Made by a program: the position numbers and the translations under genes. The notes under the pieces are model-generated. The model was not told the origin of the DNA, did not search any database, and saw only the letters and a list, made by a program, of their open reading frames with translations. Below are positions 25,819 to 33,979 of a stretch of 64,000 nt of DNA, piece by piece. This DNA is from Streptomyces reniochalinae. GTDB taxonomy: Bacteria > Actinomycetota > Actinomycetes > Streptomycetales > Streptomycetaceae. The stretch's first letter is position 1. Each line of letters starts with the position of its first letter. The stretch is from assembly GCF_003323735.1 (NCBI RefSeq), contig NZ_QOIM01000041.1, positions 248,001 to 312,000 of the forward strand, in the 5' to 3' direction.

Positions 25819-25888
25819 GAAGCCGCCGGCCAGAAGCCGCCGGCCAGAAGCCGCCGGCCAGAAGCCGCCGGCCAGAAGCCGCCGGACA
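25819..25888. repeat. Five tandem copies of a 14-bp repeat
   Basis: Unit GAAGCCGCCGGCCA occurs four times exactly (25819-25874) and a fifth time with one change (25875-25888). It lies in the 434-nt gap 25511-25944 between TetR and alcohol dehydrogenase. Each unit contains the palindrome GCCGGC. The repeat length is not a multiple of three, so it is not a coding repeat. The rest of the gap beyond the operator is G+C-rich without a supported gene. Confidence 0.8.
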
Positions 25889-25944
25889 AAGTCGCCAGCC
25901 AGGAGCCACCTGCCAGGAGCCACCGCCTCGAGCCAGGAGCCCGT

Positions 25945-26979
25945 ATGAAGGCCCTCCAGTACCAGCGCATCTCAGAACCGCCCGTCCTCACCACGGTGGA
26001 GGATCCCGAACCCGGCCCAGGGCAGGTTCTGCTGGAGGTCACCGCGGCCGGTGCCTGCCACTCGGACTTCGCCGTGATGGGCATGACCGCGCAACAGCTC
26101 CGCTTCCCCCTTCCGCTCACCCTCGGCCACGAGGGTGTCGGCACGGTCGCGGCGCTGGGCGAGGGCGCGGGCGGTGTCCAGGTGGGGGAGTCCGTCGCGG
26201 TGTACGGGCCCTGGGGCTGCGGTGTCTGCCACAACTGCGCCCAGGGCAAGGAGAACTACTGCCTGCGCGCCGACCGGGAGGGCATCTTCCCGCCGGGGCT
26301 GGGCGCGCCGGGCGCCATGGCCGAGTACCTGCTCGTCGACGACGCGCGCCACCTGGTGCCGCTGGGCGACCTCGATCCGGTCACCACGGCTCCGCTGACC
26401 GACGCCGGGCTCACCCCTTACCACGCGGTCAAGCTGTCGGTGCCCAAGCTGGTCGCCGGGACCACCGCCGTCGTCATCGGCACCGGCGGCCTCGGCCACA
26501 TCGGCATCCAGCTGCTGCGGGCCATGACCCCGGCCCGCGTCGTCGCGCTGGACGTCGCGGAGGAGAAGCTGGAGCTCGCCAGGAACGTCGGCGCCCACGA
26601 GGCGCTGCTCTCGGACACCAAGGCCGCCGACCGGATCCGCGAGCTGACCGAAGGGCAGGGCGCCACCGCCGTACTGGACTTCGTCGGCGTCCCGCCCACC
26701 ACGGCGCTGGCGGGCCAGAGCGTGGGCATCGAAGGTGACGTCACGCTCGTGGGCATCGGCGGCGGCTCGCTGCCCGTCGGATTCGGCATCCTGCCGTACG
26801 AGACGACGGTGCGCTCCCCGTACTGGGGCAGCAGGTCCGAGCTGGAGGAGGTGCTGGCCCTGGCGCGCCGAGGTGTGCTCGACATCCACGTCGAGCGGTT
26901 CCCCTTGGACGAGGCGCCGCGCGCCTACGAACTCCTGCACGAGGGCAAGGTCAACGGCCGCGCCGTGATGGTGCCTTGA
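25945..26979 (+). CDS. Zinc-dependent alcohol dehydrogenase (MDR family)
   Basis: 344-residue NAD(P)-dependent medium-chain alcohol dehydrogenase. Catalytic zinc ligands Cys38 (GACHSD) and His62-Glu63 (GHEGVG); structural zinc cysteines 92, 95, 98 and 106 (GCGVCHNC, NYC); nucleotide-binding GTGGLGHIG near 179-187. Oxidises an alcohol or reduces an aldehyde; substrate unknown. ATG with AGGAG 5 nt upstream; a 108-residue in-frame extension is low-complexity and runs through the 14-bp repeats, so it is rejected. May be regulated by the divergent TetR. Confidence 0.9.
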   Translation: MKALQYQRISEPPVLTTVEDPEPGPGQVLLEVTAAGACHSDFAVMGMTAQQLRFPLPLTLGHEGVGTVAALGEGAGGVQVGESVAVYGPWGCGVCHNCAQGKENYCLRADREGIFPPGLGAPGAMAEYLLVDDARHLVPLGDLDPVTTAPLTDAGLTPYHAVKLSVPKLVAGTTAVVIGTGGLGHIGIQLLRAMTPARVVALDVAEEKLELARNVGAHEALLSDTKAADRIRELTEGQGATAVLDFVGVPPTTALAGQSVGIEGDVTLVGIGGGSLPVGFGILPYETTVRSPYWGSRSELEEVLALARRGVLDIHVERFPLDEAPRAYELLHEGKVNGRAVMVP

Positions 26980-27143
26980 GGTGCGCAGGGCGGCTCGCCG
27001 TCTGCGCCGAGTGCCCAGCGGCCCGCTGTCCCGGCCGTTTCCGCCGTGCCGCGCCTTCTCCCGTGACCGCGCCGTGTGACCGACACTGGCGGGGTACCCG
27101 GCCCTGACGCGAGGACGTCTCAGGACGCGAGGAGAAGAAGGAC

Positions 27144-28052
27144 ATGTCGCAGACCAATGAGCGCTCCGCCGAGGCGCCCGCCCCCTCGACCGGCCGCGTG
27201 GTGGTCGGTGTCGATGGTTCCCCGCACTCCCTCCGCGCGCTGGACCGGGCCGCCGACGAGGCCGTCCGCCGCGGCGCCGAACTGGAGGTGCTGTGCGGCG
27301 GTGCGCCGCCCCGGCGCAGCGTCGTACCCGAGACGGACTCCGACACCGAACGGATCCGCCGGGCCGGACAGGAGGTGGCCGACGCCGCCGCCGAGCGGGC
27401 CCGCAAGCGCGTGCCCGGGCTGACCGTCACCCCCGCGGGGGTGCGCGAGCCCGCGGTCGACGCGCTGGTGCGGGCGAGCCGCACGGCCGACCTCACCGTG
27501 GTGGGCACCAGGGGGCGCGGTGGCTTCCGCGGCCTGCTGCTCGGCTCGGTGGGCCTGCGGCTCGCGGCGCACGCCGCCGGGCCGCTGATGGTGGTGCGCG
27601 GGGAGGTGCCCGAGCCCGGCACGGCGCGGGTCGGTGACACGGTGGTCGGGCTGAAGTGGGCCGGAGCCACCGAGCCGGTCGAGTTCGCCTTCCAGTCGGC
27701 GCGGCGCGACGGGTCGACGGTGTGGGTCGTGCACTCCTGGAACTATCCGACGCTGCCCGGGGTGTCGCTGAAACTGTCGCCCAAGGAGCCGTCGGAGGAG
27801 ACGAAGCGCGCGGAGAAGTTCCTGGCGGAGGCCGTAGAGCCGTTCCGGCAGCGCTACGGCGACGTGGAGGTGCACACCGCGCAGCACCAGGGCGCGGCGG
27901 CCGAGAACCTGCTCAGGCTGAGCGACGGCGCGGAGCGGATCGTGCTGGGCGTGCGGCGTGAGCACCGGCGCCTCGGCCTCCAGGTGGGCCCCGTGGTCAA
28001 CGCGGTCCTCCAGCACGCGGCGTGTTCGGTGGTGCTGGTGCCGGTGCCCTGA
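27144..28052 (+). CDS. Universal stress protein, two UspA domains
   Basis: 302 residues with two tandem UspA folds. The first has VVVGVDGSPHSLRAL and the ATP-binding signature VVGTRGRGGFRGLLLGSV; the second has lost part of the motif (IVLGVRREHRRLGLQVGPV). Such proteins act in hypoxia and starvation survival in actinomycetes. GAGGAGAAG precedes the ATG. Monocistronic; a 7-bp hairpin overlaps the stop. Confidence 0.9.
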   Translation: MSQTNERSAEAPAPSTGRVVVGVDGSPHSLRALDRAADEAVRRGAELEVLCGGAPPRRSVVPETDSDTERIRRAGQEVADAAAERARKRVPGLTVTPAGVREPAVDALVRASRTADLTVVGTRGRGGFRGLLLGSVGLRLAAHAAGPLMVVRGEVPEPGTARVGDTVVGLKWAGATEPVEFAFQSARRDGSTVWVVHSWNYPTLPGVSLKLSPKEPSEETKRAEKFLAEAVEPFRQRYGDVEVHTAQHQGAAAENLLRLSDGAERIVLGVRREHRRLGLQVGPVVNAVLQHAACSVVLVPVP

Positions 28053-28068
28053 GGGGCCGCCGCCCCTC
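28051..28068 (+). terminator. Hairpin at end of universal stress gene
   Basis: GAGGGGC, CGCC, GCCCCTC: 7-bp stem, 4-nt loop, starting within the stop codon. Confidence 0.55.
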
Positions 28069-28257
28069 GGCGGACCGGCTCCTCACCCCCTCGATGCTGC
28101 GGGTCGCCTCCCGGCGTGGTTGTCGTTCCGCTTCCGTCGTCCGGCCCGCTCTCCGGGCACCTCCCTCCGTTTCGTAGGATCGCCCGAAGCGGCGGGGGTC
28201 GATCGTGTGGTTCTGTACGATAGAGGGCGCAATGCAACGCGCGTAGAGTCCCCTCAC

Positions 28258-28271
28258 GTCCTGGTCAGGAC
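28258..28271. promoter_or_regulatory. Palindrome upstream of NCS1 permease
   Basis: GTCCTG, GT, CAGGAC: 6-bp perfect arms, 50 nt before the permease ATG. Possible operator or leader hairpin; no adjoining regulator gene. Confidence 0.4.
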
Positions 28272-28321
28272 CCTGCAATGACGCACGTCGCACCAGAGAA
28301 CCACGCACGGAGCCCCATCCC

Positions 28322-29836
28322 ATGGCAGTTCGTCCCGGCGTAGCCGGCGCCGACGGCGCCGCTACGGCGCCCCCTTCGGCCTCCTCGGCCGACCCTTCCG
28401 CTTCCGCCCCGGCGACCGCCGCAGCCGTCGACGAAACCGTCGAGACCCGAGGCATCGAGCCCGTACCCGACCACGAGCGGCGCGGCCGGGTCCGCGAACT
28501 GTTCCCCACCTGGGTTGCCGCCAACATCAGCGTCCTGCTGCTCACCATGGGCGCCGGGCTGGTCGTCTTCAACGGCCTCAACTTCTTCCAGGTGCTCCTC
28601 GCGGCCGCCATCGCGGGAGCCGTCTCCTTCGGCCTGGTCGGGCTGCTGTCCGTCTCCGGCAAGTGGGGCGGCGCGCCCGGCGCCATGCTCTCCAGGGCGA
28701 CCTTCGGCGTACGGGGCAACTACTTCCCCGGCATGATCCTGTGGGTCGCGCGCTTCGGCTGGGAGACGATCAACGCGGTCACGGGCGCGTACGCCGTGCT
28801 CACCGTGTTGCGGCTGCTGTTCGGCATCGAGAGCAACACCCCGCTCATCGTCGTCACGCTGCTCGTGTTCGTCGGTGTGACGTTCCTCGTCAGCGGCATG
28901 GGCCGCAAGGTCCTCAACATCTGCAACACCTGGTCGACCTACCTGTTCGGGGTCTTCACCGTCCTCGTGCTGGCCTACCTGGTGACCACCATCGAGTGGA
29001 GCGAGGTCTTCTCGCGCCCCGCGGGCGGCACGGCCATGTTCATCGCGGGCATCGGCACCATCGCGGCCGGCGGCATCAGCTGGATCCCCACAGGCCCCGA
29101 CTTCGCGCGCTACCTGCCGCACAGCGCGGAGGGCCGCAAGATATTCGGCACCACCATCTCCGGGGCGCTGCTCGTACTGGTGCCGATGGTGCTGATGGGC
29201 GGCGTGATGTCGTTCAAGGACCCCGCGCTGGCCAAGACGAACGACCCCGTCTCCTTCCTCGGCGAGGCCCTGCCCGGCTGGCTGGCCGTGCCGTACCTGA
29301 TCATCGCCCTGATCGGCATGGTGCTCATCAACAGCCTCTCCATGTACTCCGCCGGATTCACCGCGCAGACCATGGGCGTCAAGCTGCCCCGCGCCTGGGC
29401 CGTCTCCATCAACGCCGTGATCAGCCTGGTCGGCGGACTGCTGCTGATGCTCGTGGCCAAGAGCTTCTACGGCTCGTTCATCTCCTTCCTCTCGCTGCTG
29501 GCCGTCTCCTTCTCCGCCTGGGTCGGCGTCTACGCCGTGGACATGCTGCGCCGCCGGCACAAGACCGTCCGCTACGACGCGGCCGGGCTGCTCGACACCT
29601 CGCGCACCAGCCGCTACTGGTACGTCGGAGGCTTCTGCTGGCAGGCCATGACGGCCTGGGGCGTCGCCCTGCTGCTCGGGCTCGGCTTCACCAAGTGCGA
29701 GTGGTTCGCCGGCCCGCTGGTCGACACCTGGATCGGCAAGAACGGCCTGGGCTGGGCCGCGACGGTGCTGCTGGCCGCGGTGCTGTTCGCGGTGCTGCCC
29801 GCGCCCCGCGAGAAGGAGCTGCGGACCGCCGCCTGA
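28322..29836 (+). CDS. NCS1-family nucleobase/cation symporter
   Basis: 504-residue integral membrane transporter of the purine-cytosine permease family (PF02133), about 12 hydrophobic segments. Family marks include GIEPVPDHERRG before TM1, WVAANISVLLLTMGAGL in TM1, GAMLSRATFGVRGNYFPG and GGISWIPTGPDFARYLP. Imports cytosine, purines, allantoin, hydantoin or a related compound with a cation; residues alone do not settle which. N-terminal 35 residues are Ala/Ser-rich and probably disordered. No catabolic genes adjoin it. CGGAG lies upstream of the ATG. Confidence 0.9.
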   Translation: MAVRPGVAGADGAATAPPSASSADPSASAPATAAAVDETVETRGIEPVPDHERRGRVRELFPTWVAANISVLLLTMGAGLVVFNGLNFFQVLLAAAIAGAVSFGLVGLLSVSGKWGGAPGAMLSRATFGVRGNYFPGMILWVARFGWETINAVTGAYAVLTVLRLLFGIESNTPLIVVTLLVFVGVTFLVSGMGRKVLNICNTWSTYLFGVFTVLVLAYLVTTIEWSEVFSRPAGGTAMFIAGIGTIAAGGISWIPTGPDFARYLPHSAEGRKIFGTTISGALLVLVPMVLMGGVMSFKDPALAKTNDPVSFLGEALPGWLAVPYLIIALIGMVLINSLSMYSAGFTAQTMGVKLPRAWAVSINAVISLVGGLLLMLVAKSFYGSFISFLSLLAVSFSAWVGVYAVDMLRRRHKTVRYDAAGLLDTSRTSRYWYVGGFCWQAMTAWGVALLLGLGFTKCEWFAGPLVDTWIGKNGLGWAATVLLAAVLFAVLPAPREKELRTAA

Positions 29837-29867
29837 GCCGACCGGCCCCCGGCCGAACGGGACCAAG

Positions 29868-30063
29868 CCTGCTGGCCTCAGCCGGCCGCGCGGGCTTCGG
29901 ATGGCCTCCGGGCCTTCTGGCCTCGGGGGCCTTCCGGCCTCGGGGCCTCCGGGCCTCCGGGCCTTCCGGCCGTGTGGCCTACTGGCCCCCGGCCTCTTGG
30001 TGCCCGGGCGCTCGTGCTCCGGCCTCCCGGCCCGCCTCCACCCCCCGGCCCCCGGTACCCGAC
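29868..30063. repeat. Low-complexity GGCC-rich repeat tract
   Basis: Imperfect repeats of a GGCCTCCGGGCC-like unit with a spacing near 10 nt, within the 442-nt gap (29837-30278) between the permease and the aldo/keto reductase. GGCC recurs many times. No ribosome-binding site or gene-like frame. The remaining gap holds the hairpin at 30064-30096 and otherwise unremarkable sequence. Confidence 0.6.
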
Positions 30064-30096
30064 CCCTGGCCCCCGGCCCTCCGCCGGGGGCCAGGG
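30064..30096. terminator. Hairpin in permease-reductase gap
   Basis: CCCTGGCCCCCGG and its perfect complement with a 7-nt loop (13-bp stem), 228 nt after the permease stop. Candidate terminator for the permease transcript. Confidence 0.6.
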
Positions 30097-30278
30097 CGTG
30101 CTCTCGGGCCAGTCGGCGGCAGGCGACCGCCCTGGTCGGGGCGGGGGCTCTCGGGGGCGTGTCCGGGGGAGGGCTGCGGCGCGGAAGGGGGCGGTGTGTG
30201 CGTGAATGGACCGCGGCGGGCCGGGCAACCCGGCCCGCCCACGCCGCCGGAACCCAGAGCGAGAGCCGAGGTCGCACC

Positions 30279-31112
30279 GTGAACACCGCACACGTCCCCA
30301 CCGTCCTGCTGAACAGCGGCACGGAGATGCCGCAGCTGGGGTTCGGCGTCTACCAGGTGCCGGACGACGAGGCCGCGGAGACCGTCGCCGCGGCCCTGGC
30401 GGCGGGATACCGCAGTGTCGACACCGCCGCCCTCTACGGCAACGAGGGCGGCACGGGCAAGGCGCTGCGCGAGTCCGGCGTCCCGCGCGAGGAGCTGTTC
30501 GTCACGACCAAGCTGTGGAACACCGACCACGGCCACGACGTCGCGCTCCGCGCTTTCGACGACTCGCTGGAGAGGCTCGGGCTCGATTACGTCGACCTGT
30601 ATCTGATCCACTGGCCGGTGCCCTCCAAGGACCTGTACGTGCAGACGTGGCGTGCGCTGGCCGAGATCCACGAGAGCGGGCGGGCCAGGGCCGTCGGCGT
30701 CTCCAACTTCGAGCCCGAGCACCTCACACGGCTGTTCGAGGAGACCGGTGTGGTGCCTGCCGTCAACCAGATCGAGCTGCACCCCCGCCTCCAGCAGCCG
30801 GAGTTGCGCGCCTTCGACGCCGAGCACGGCGTGCGCACCGAAGCCTGGTCGCCACTGGGCCGCGGCAACGGCGTCCTGGACGATCCCGCCGTACGCAGGG
30901 CCGCGGCCAAGCACGGCAAGACCCCGGCCCAGGTGGTGCTGCGCTGGCACATCCAGCTGGGCAACATCGTCATCCCGAAGTCCGTGACGCCCTCCCGCAT
31001 CAGGGAGAACCTCGACCTCTTCGACTTCGAACTCGACGGCGACGACCTGCGGGAGATCCAGCGCCTGGAGACCGGCACCCGCGTCGGCCCCGACCCCCGC
31101 ACCCTGAGCTGA
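30279..31112 (+). CDS. Aldo/keto reductase
   Basis: 277-residue NADPH-dependent (beta/alpha)8 reductase. The catalytic tetrad is complete: Asp48, Tyr53, Lys78, His111 (DTAALYGNE, TTKLWN, YLIHWP). GVSNFEPEHL and VIPKSVTPSRIRENLDLFDF match the cofactor-binding region of 2,5-diketo-D-gluconate-reductase-like AKR5 proteins. Physiological substrate unknown. GTG at 30279 follows GAGG; upstream in-frame sequence is low-complexity and excluded. Followed after 14 nt by the HIT gene, probably one operon. Confidence 0.9.
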   Translation: MNTAHVPTVLLNSGTEMPQLGFGVYQVPDDEAAETVAAALAAGYRSVDTAALYGNEGGTGKALRESGVPREELFVTTKLWNTDHGHDVALRAFDDSLERLGLDYVDLYLIHWPVPSKDLYVQTWRALAEIHESGRARAVGVSNFEPEHLTRLFEETGVVPAVNQIELHPRLQQPELRAFDAEHGVRTEAWSPLGRGNGVLDDPAVRRAAAKHGKTPAQVVLRWHIQLGNIVIPKSVTPSRIRENLDLFDFELDGDDLREIQRLETGTRVGPDPRTLS

Positions 31113-31126
31113 CGGGCGGCATCGCC

Positions 31127-31546
31127 ATGGCCACCGCAGCGGAGTGCGTCTTCTGTCAGATCGTCGCCGGTGAGCTGCCCGCCCACCGCATCCACGAGGA
31201 CGGTGCCGCCGTCGCCTTCCTCGACCAGCGTCCCCTCTTCCCCGGCCACACCCTGGTCGTCCCGCGCGCCCACGTGGAGACGCTGACCGACCTGGCGGAG
31301 GAGTCGGTCGGCCCGTACTTCACCGCGGTGCGCCGCGTCGCCGCCGCCGTCGAGCGGGGCATGGAGGCGGACGGGTCCTTCGTGGCGGAGAACAACAGGA
31401 TCAGCCAGTCGGTGCCCCACCTGCACACGCATGTGGTGCCGCGCCGCCGCAAGGACGGTCTGCGCGGCTTCTTCTGGCCGCGCCACCACTACGCCGACGA
31501 GACGGAGGCCCGCCGGGTCGCAGCCCGCGTCCGGGCGGAAGTGTGA
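31127..31546 (+). CDS. HIT-family nucleotide hydrolase
   Basis: 139 residues with the histidine triad HLHTH (98-102), N-terminal CVFCQIV (Cys7, Cys10, possible zinc ligands) and FPGHTLVVPRAHV. Family enzymes hydrolyse AMP-linked substrates such as adenosine phosphoramidate or dinucleoside polyphosphates. Likely cotranscribed with the aldo/keto reductase. Converges with the DNA ligase at 31613. Confidence 0.9.
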   Translation: MATAAECVFCQIVAGELPAHRIHEDGAAVAFLDQRPLFPGHTLVVPRAHVETLTDLAEESVGPYFTAVRRVAAAVERGMEADGSFVAENNRISQSVPHLHTHVVPRRRKDGLRGFFWPRHHYADETEARRVAARVRAEV

Positions 31547-31612
31547 ACCGCCTCGGCGGCGTCGCGCGCGGGCCCGGCGGCGCGGGCGGGCCCAGTGGCG
31601 CAGGCCGCAGGA

Positions 31613-33148
31613 TCAGCGGAGCATCGCGGTGACCGTCTCCACGGTGTCGGCCTCCTCGGGGCGCTTGTCCTCGCGGTAGCGCACCACGCGTGCGAACCGC
31701 AGCGTGACGCCTTCCGGATAGCGGGTGGAGCGCTGCACCCCGTCGAAGGCGATCTCCACGACCTGCTCCGGACTGACCCGTACCCCCCAGGCGGTGTCCT
31801 CCAAGGACAGCTCCCCGAGGCGTGCGGTCTGCCAGGTCAGCAGCGCGTCGGTCAGGCCCTTGAACGTCTTGCCGAGCATGGCGAACGTGCCGTCCTCGCG
31901 GCGCGCTCCCAGGTGGAGGTTGGACAGCTTGCCCGCGCGCCGCCCGTGCCCCCACTCGGCGCCGAGCACCACCAGATCGAGGGTGTGCACCGGTTTGACC
32001 TTCAGCCACGAGGCCCCGCGCCGTCCGGCGGAGTAGCCGGCGTCCAGCGCTTTGACGACCACGCCTTCGTGGCCGCGGGCCAGTACCTGTTCGGCGAACC
32101 CCCGTACGGCTTCCCGTGCCCGCTCGTCCTGCGGGTCGGGTACCGGCACCCTGCGCACCCGCCGCTCCTCGGGCAGCACCCGGGCGAGCGCGGCGTGCCG
32201 CTGCACCGACGGCTTCTCCAGCAGGTCCTCGCCGTCCAGCGAGAGGACGTCGAAGAAGACCGGGTACAGCGGCAGTTCGCTGCTGGCACCCGCCACGTCG
32301 AGCCGGGAGGCCACACGTCCCGAGACCTCCTGGAAGGGGCGCGGCCAGCCGTCCTCCCCCAGGGCGATCACCTCCCCGTCGAGCACCGCCCGGCCGGCGT
32401 CGGCCTGCCGGGCGGCCTCGGCGGCCTCCGGCAGCCGGTCGGTGATCTCCTCCAGGGTGCGGGTGTAGACGCGCACCAGGTCGCCGTCCTTGTGCACCTG
32501 CACCCGGATACCGTCCAGCTTCTCCTCGACCGCGCAGGGCCCCAGCTTGTCGAGGGCCTCGTCCACGCTCCGCGCGGTGTGCGCCAGCATGGGCAGCACC
32601 GGCCTTCCCACCTCGAGCCCGAACCGCGACAGCGCCGCGGGCCCCTCGGCCAGCAGCGCCTGCGCGACCGTGCCGAGCGAGCCGCCGAGCATCACCGCGC
32701 GCCGCACCTCGCCCGGCTCGGCGCCGATGGCGGCGGCCAGCCCCTCGACGGCGAAGGCGTCCAGTGCGCCCTGCCGCAGCTCGCCACCGATCAGCCGTAC
32801 GAGGAAGTGCTGCTCGTCCTCGGTGGCCCGCTCCAGCAGCGCGTCCAGCTGCCGTTTGCGCGCCGCCTGCGCCCCCTTGCCGCTCACCCGGGCCAGCGCT
32901 GCGAACGCCGCGTCGGTCTCGGCGATGGTCAGCGTGGGCCGCGCGGCGGGCGGCGGCAGCTCGCCCAGGGTGCTCCAGCCGACGCCGGTGCGGCGCTGGG
33001 GGAGACGCCCGGCGAGGTAGGTGACCACGACGGGGACCTCGTCGGGTCCGGTACGCCCGAACAGCTCGGCGAGCAGCGCCACCTTCTCGTTGCGGCCGGA
33101 CGCCTCGGTGATCCGGGCGGACGTCTGTGCGATGTCTGCCAGCAGCAT
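31613..33148 (-). CDS. ATP-dependent DNA ligase (LigB-type, about 510 aa)
   Basis: 511-residue ligase: N-terminal DNA-binding domain (GGELRQGALDAFAVEGLA), nucleotidyltransferase domain with motif I EEKLDGIR (adenylated Lys210), motif III FFDVLSLDG, motif IV HEGVVVKAL and motif V ASWLKVKP, then an OB-fold domain. Size and order resemble archaeal and mycobacterial LigB enzymes. Role in repair or replication backup is inferred; the NAD-dependent ligase is expected elsewhere. ATG at 33148 taken by family alignment of the N-terminus; an in-frame ATG at 33166 is possible. Confidence 0.9.
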   Translation of the reverse strand: MLLADIAQTSARITEASGRNEKVALLAELFGRTGPDEVPVVVTYLAGRLPQRRTGVGWSTLGELPPPAARPTLTIAETDAAFAALARVSGKGAQAARKRQLDALLERATEDEQHFLVRLIGGELRQGALDAFAVEGLAAAIGAEPGEVRRAVMLGGSLGTVAQALLAEGPAALSRFGLEVGRPVLPMLAHTARSVDEALDKLGPCAVEEKLDGIRVQVHKDGDLVRVYTRTLEEITDRLPEAAEAARQADAGRAVLDGEVIALGEDGWPRPFQEVSGRVASRLDVAGASSELPLYPVFFDVLSLDGEDLLEKPSVQRHAALARVLPEERRVRRVPVPDPQDERAREAVRGFAEQVLARGHEGVVVKALDAGYSAGRRGASWLKVKPVHTLDLVVLGAEWGHGRRAGKLSNLHLGARREDGTFAMLGKTFKGLTDALLTWQTARLGELSLEDTAWGVRVSPEQVVEIAFDGVQRSTRYPEGVTLRFARVVRYREDKRPEEADTVETVTAMLR

Positions 33149-33315
33149 GACCCCATCGTCACCCATGCGGCCCGCGCCCGCCCCTCGGCCGGCGCGGGGC
33201 CGTGGCACCCGGCGGACTTCCGCTACGTCCGTGGGGACGCGCCGGGCGCCCCAGGGCCCCCGCGGCGGCTCACCGGGAGCAACTGGTCGCCGTACCTGTA
33301 GACGACGACCCCCGG

Positions 33316-33653
33316 AGGGTCGTCCAGTCTGAGCCGGTGCTGCACGAGCAGGATCAACCGCCGCTTCTTCGGCCGGCCTTGGACGAAGCGTGCCTGCGGC
33401 GGCAGGTCGGAGGTCCGGAGGTGATGCGCGCTCAACTCCGGTACCCGACCGTCGTGGCGGAGCGTCCAGCCGTCACGATGCAAGTGTTGCCGTTCGCGTC
33501 CGGCGCGCCCCGGCGGAGTCGCCGTTCACGCTGTTGCGGTTTGCCATGGCCACAGGTCAGCCGCCGGTGCTGTACTCGGAGGGACAGGGGCTCGGGCGCG
33601 TGATTGACTCTCCGGAGCGGGTAGATGACGCCCGTAACTGGTTTGACCGGTGA
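33316..33653 (+). pseudogene. Remnant of XRE/DUF5753 regulator (frameshifted, HTH lost)
   Basis: Two frames together spell the C-terminal DUF5753 domain. The first (to about 33515) reads LRPALDEACLRRQVGGPEVM and TMQVLPFASGA; after a frame change near 33510-33520 the second reads SPFTLLRFAMATGQPPVLY and GRVIDSPERVDDARNWFDR, ending at TGA 33651-33653. The N-terminal helix-turn-helix is missing. Compare the intact homologues at 18001 and 20729. The downstream partner DUF397 gene at 33722 is intact, so this is a decayed XRE gene that left its partner alone. Confidence 0.75.
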
Positions 33654-33721
33654 CGCGCGGGCGCGCTGTCACCGGCTCAGTCACTCGGCTTGCTTCACAG
33701 TGCGAGGGGAGACCACACCCG

Positions 33722-33928
33722 ATGAGCAGCACCTCCACCAGCCGCCCCACCGATTGGGTCAAGAGCACGTACAGCGGTGGGGAGGGCGGCAACTGCGTCG
33801 AGTGGGCCCCTGGCCGCGTGGCCGACGCCGGAGCCGTTCCCGTCCGTGATTCCAAGGACACCGCCCGCGAGCCGCTCGCGTTCTCGCCGGCCGCGTGGAC
33901 GGCCTTCGTGGCCGGGCTCAAGGGTTGA
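33722..33928 (+). CDS. DUF397 protein next to decayed XRE gene
   Basis: 68-residue DUF397 protein: TDWVKSTYSGGEGGNCVEWA, VPVRDSKDTAREPLAFSPAAW and FVAGLKG are the family core. GAGGGGAG lies upstream of the ATG. The reading frame is intact even though the upstream XRE partner is broken, which raises the question of whether it works alone or with another XRE protein in the genome. Confidence 0.88.
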   Translation: MSSTSTSRPTDWVKSTYSGGEGGNCVEWAPGRVADAGAVPVRDSKDTAREPLAFSPAAWTAFVAGLKG

Positions 33929-33979
33929 CCCGGCCCGGCCGGCGCGCGCCGATCGCTTCCGGCCGGGACAATCGCAGCC

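Noticed and set aside
25819..25888. CRISPR array
   Set aside because: The 14-bp units are directly contiguous with no spacers and no cas gene is present.
25621..25944. N-terminal extension of the zinc alcohol dehydrogenase
   Set aside because: In-frame but low-complexity, passes through the 14-bp repeats and has no homologous character; the ATG at 25945 has its own AGGAG.
28265..30322. 685-codon minus-strand open frame
   Set aside because: Antisense to the NCS1 permease, which has a convincing membrane-transporter pattern.
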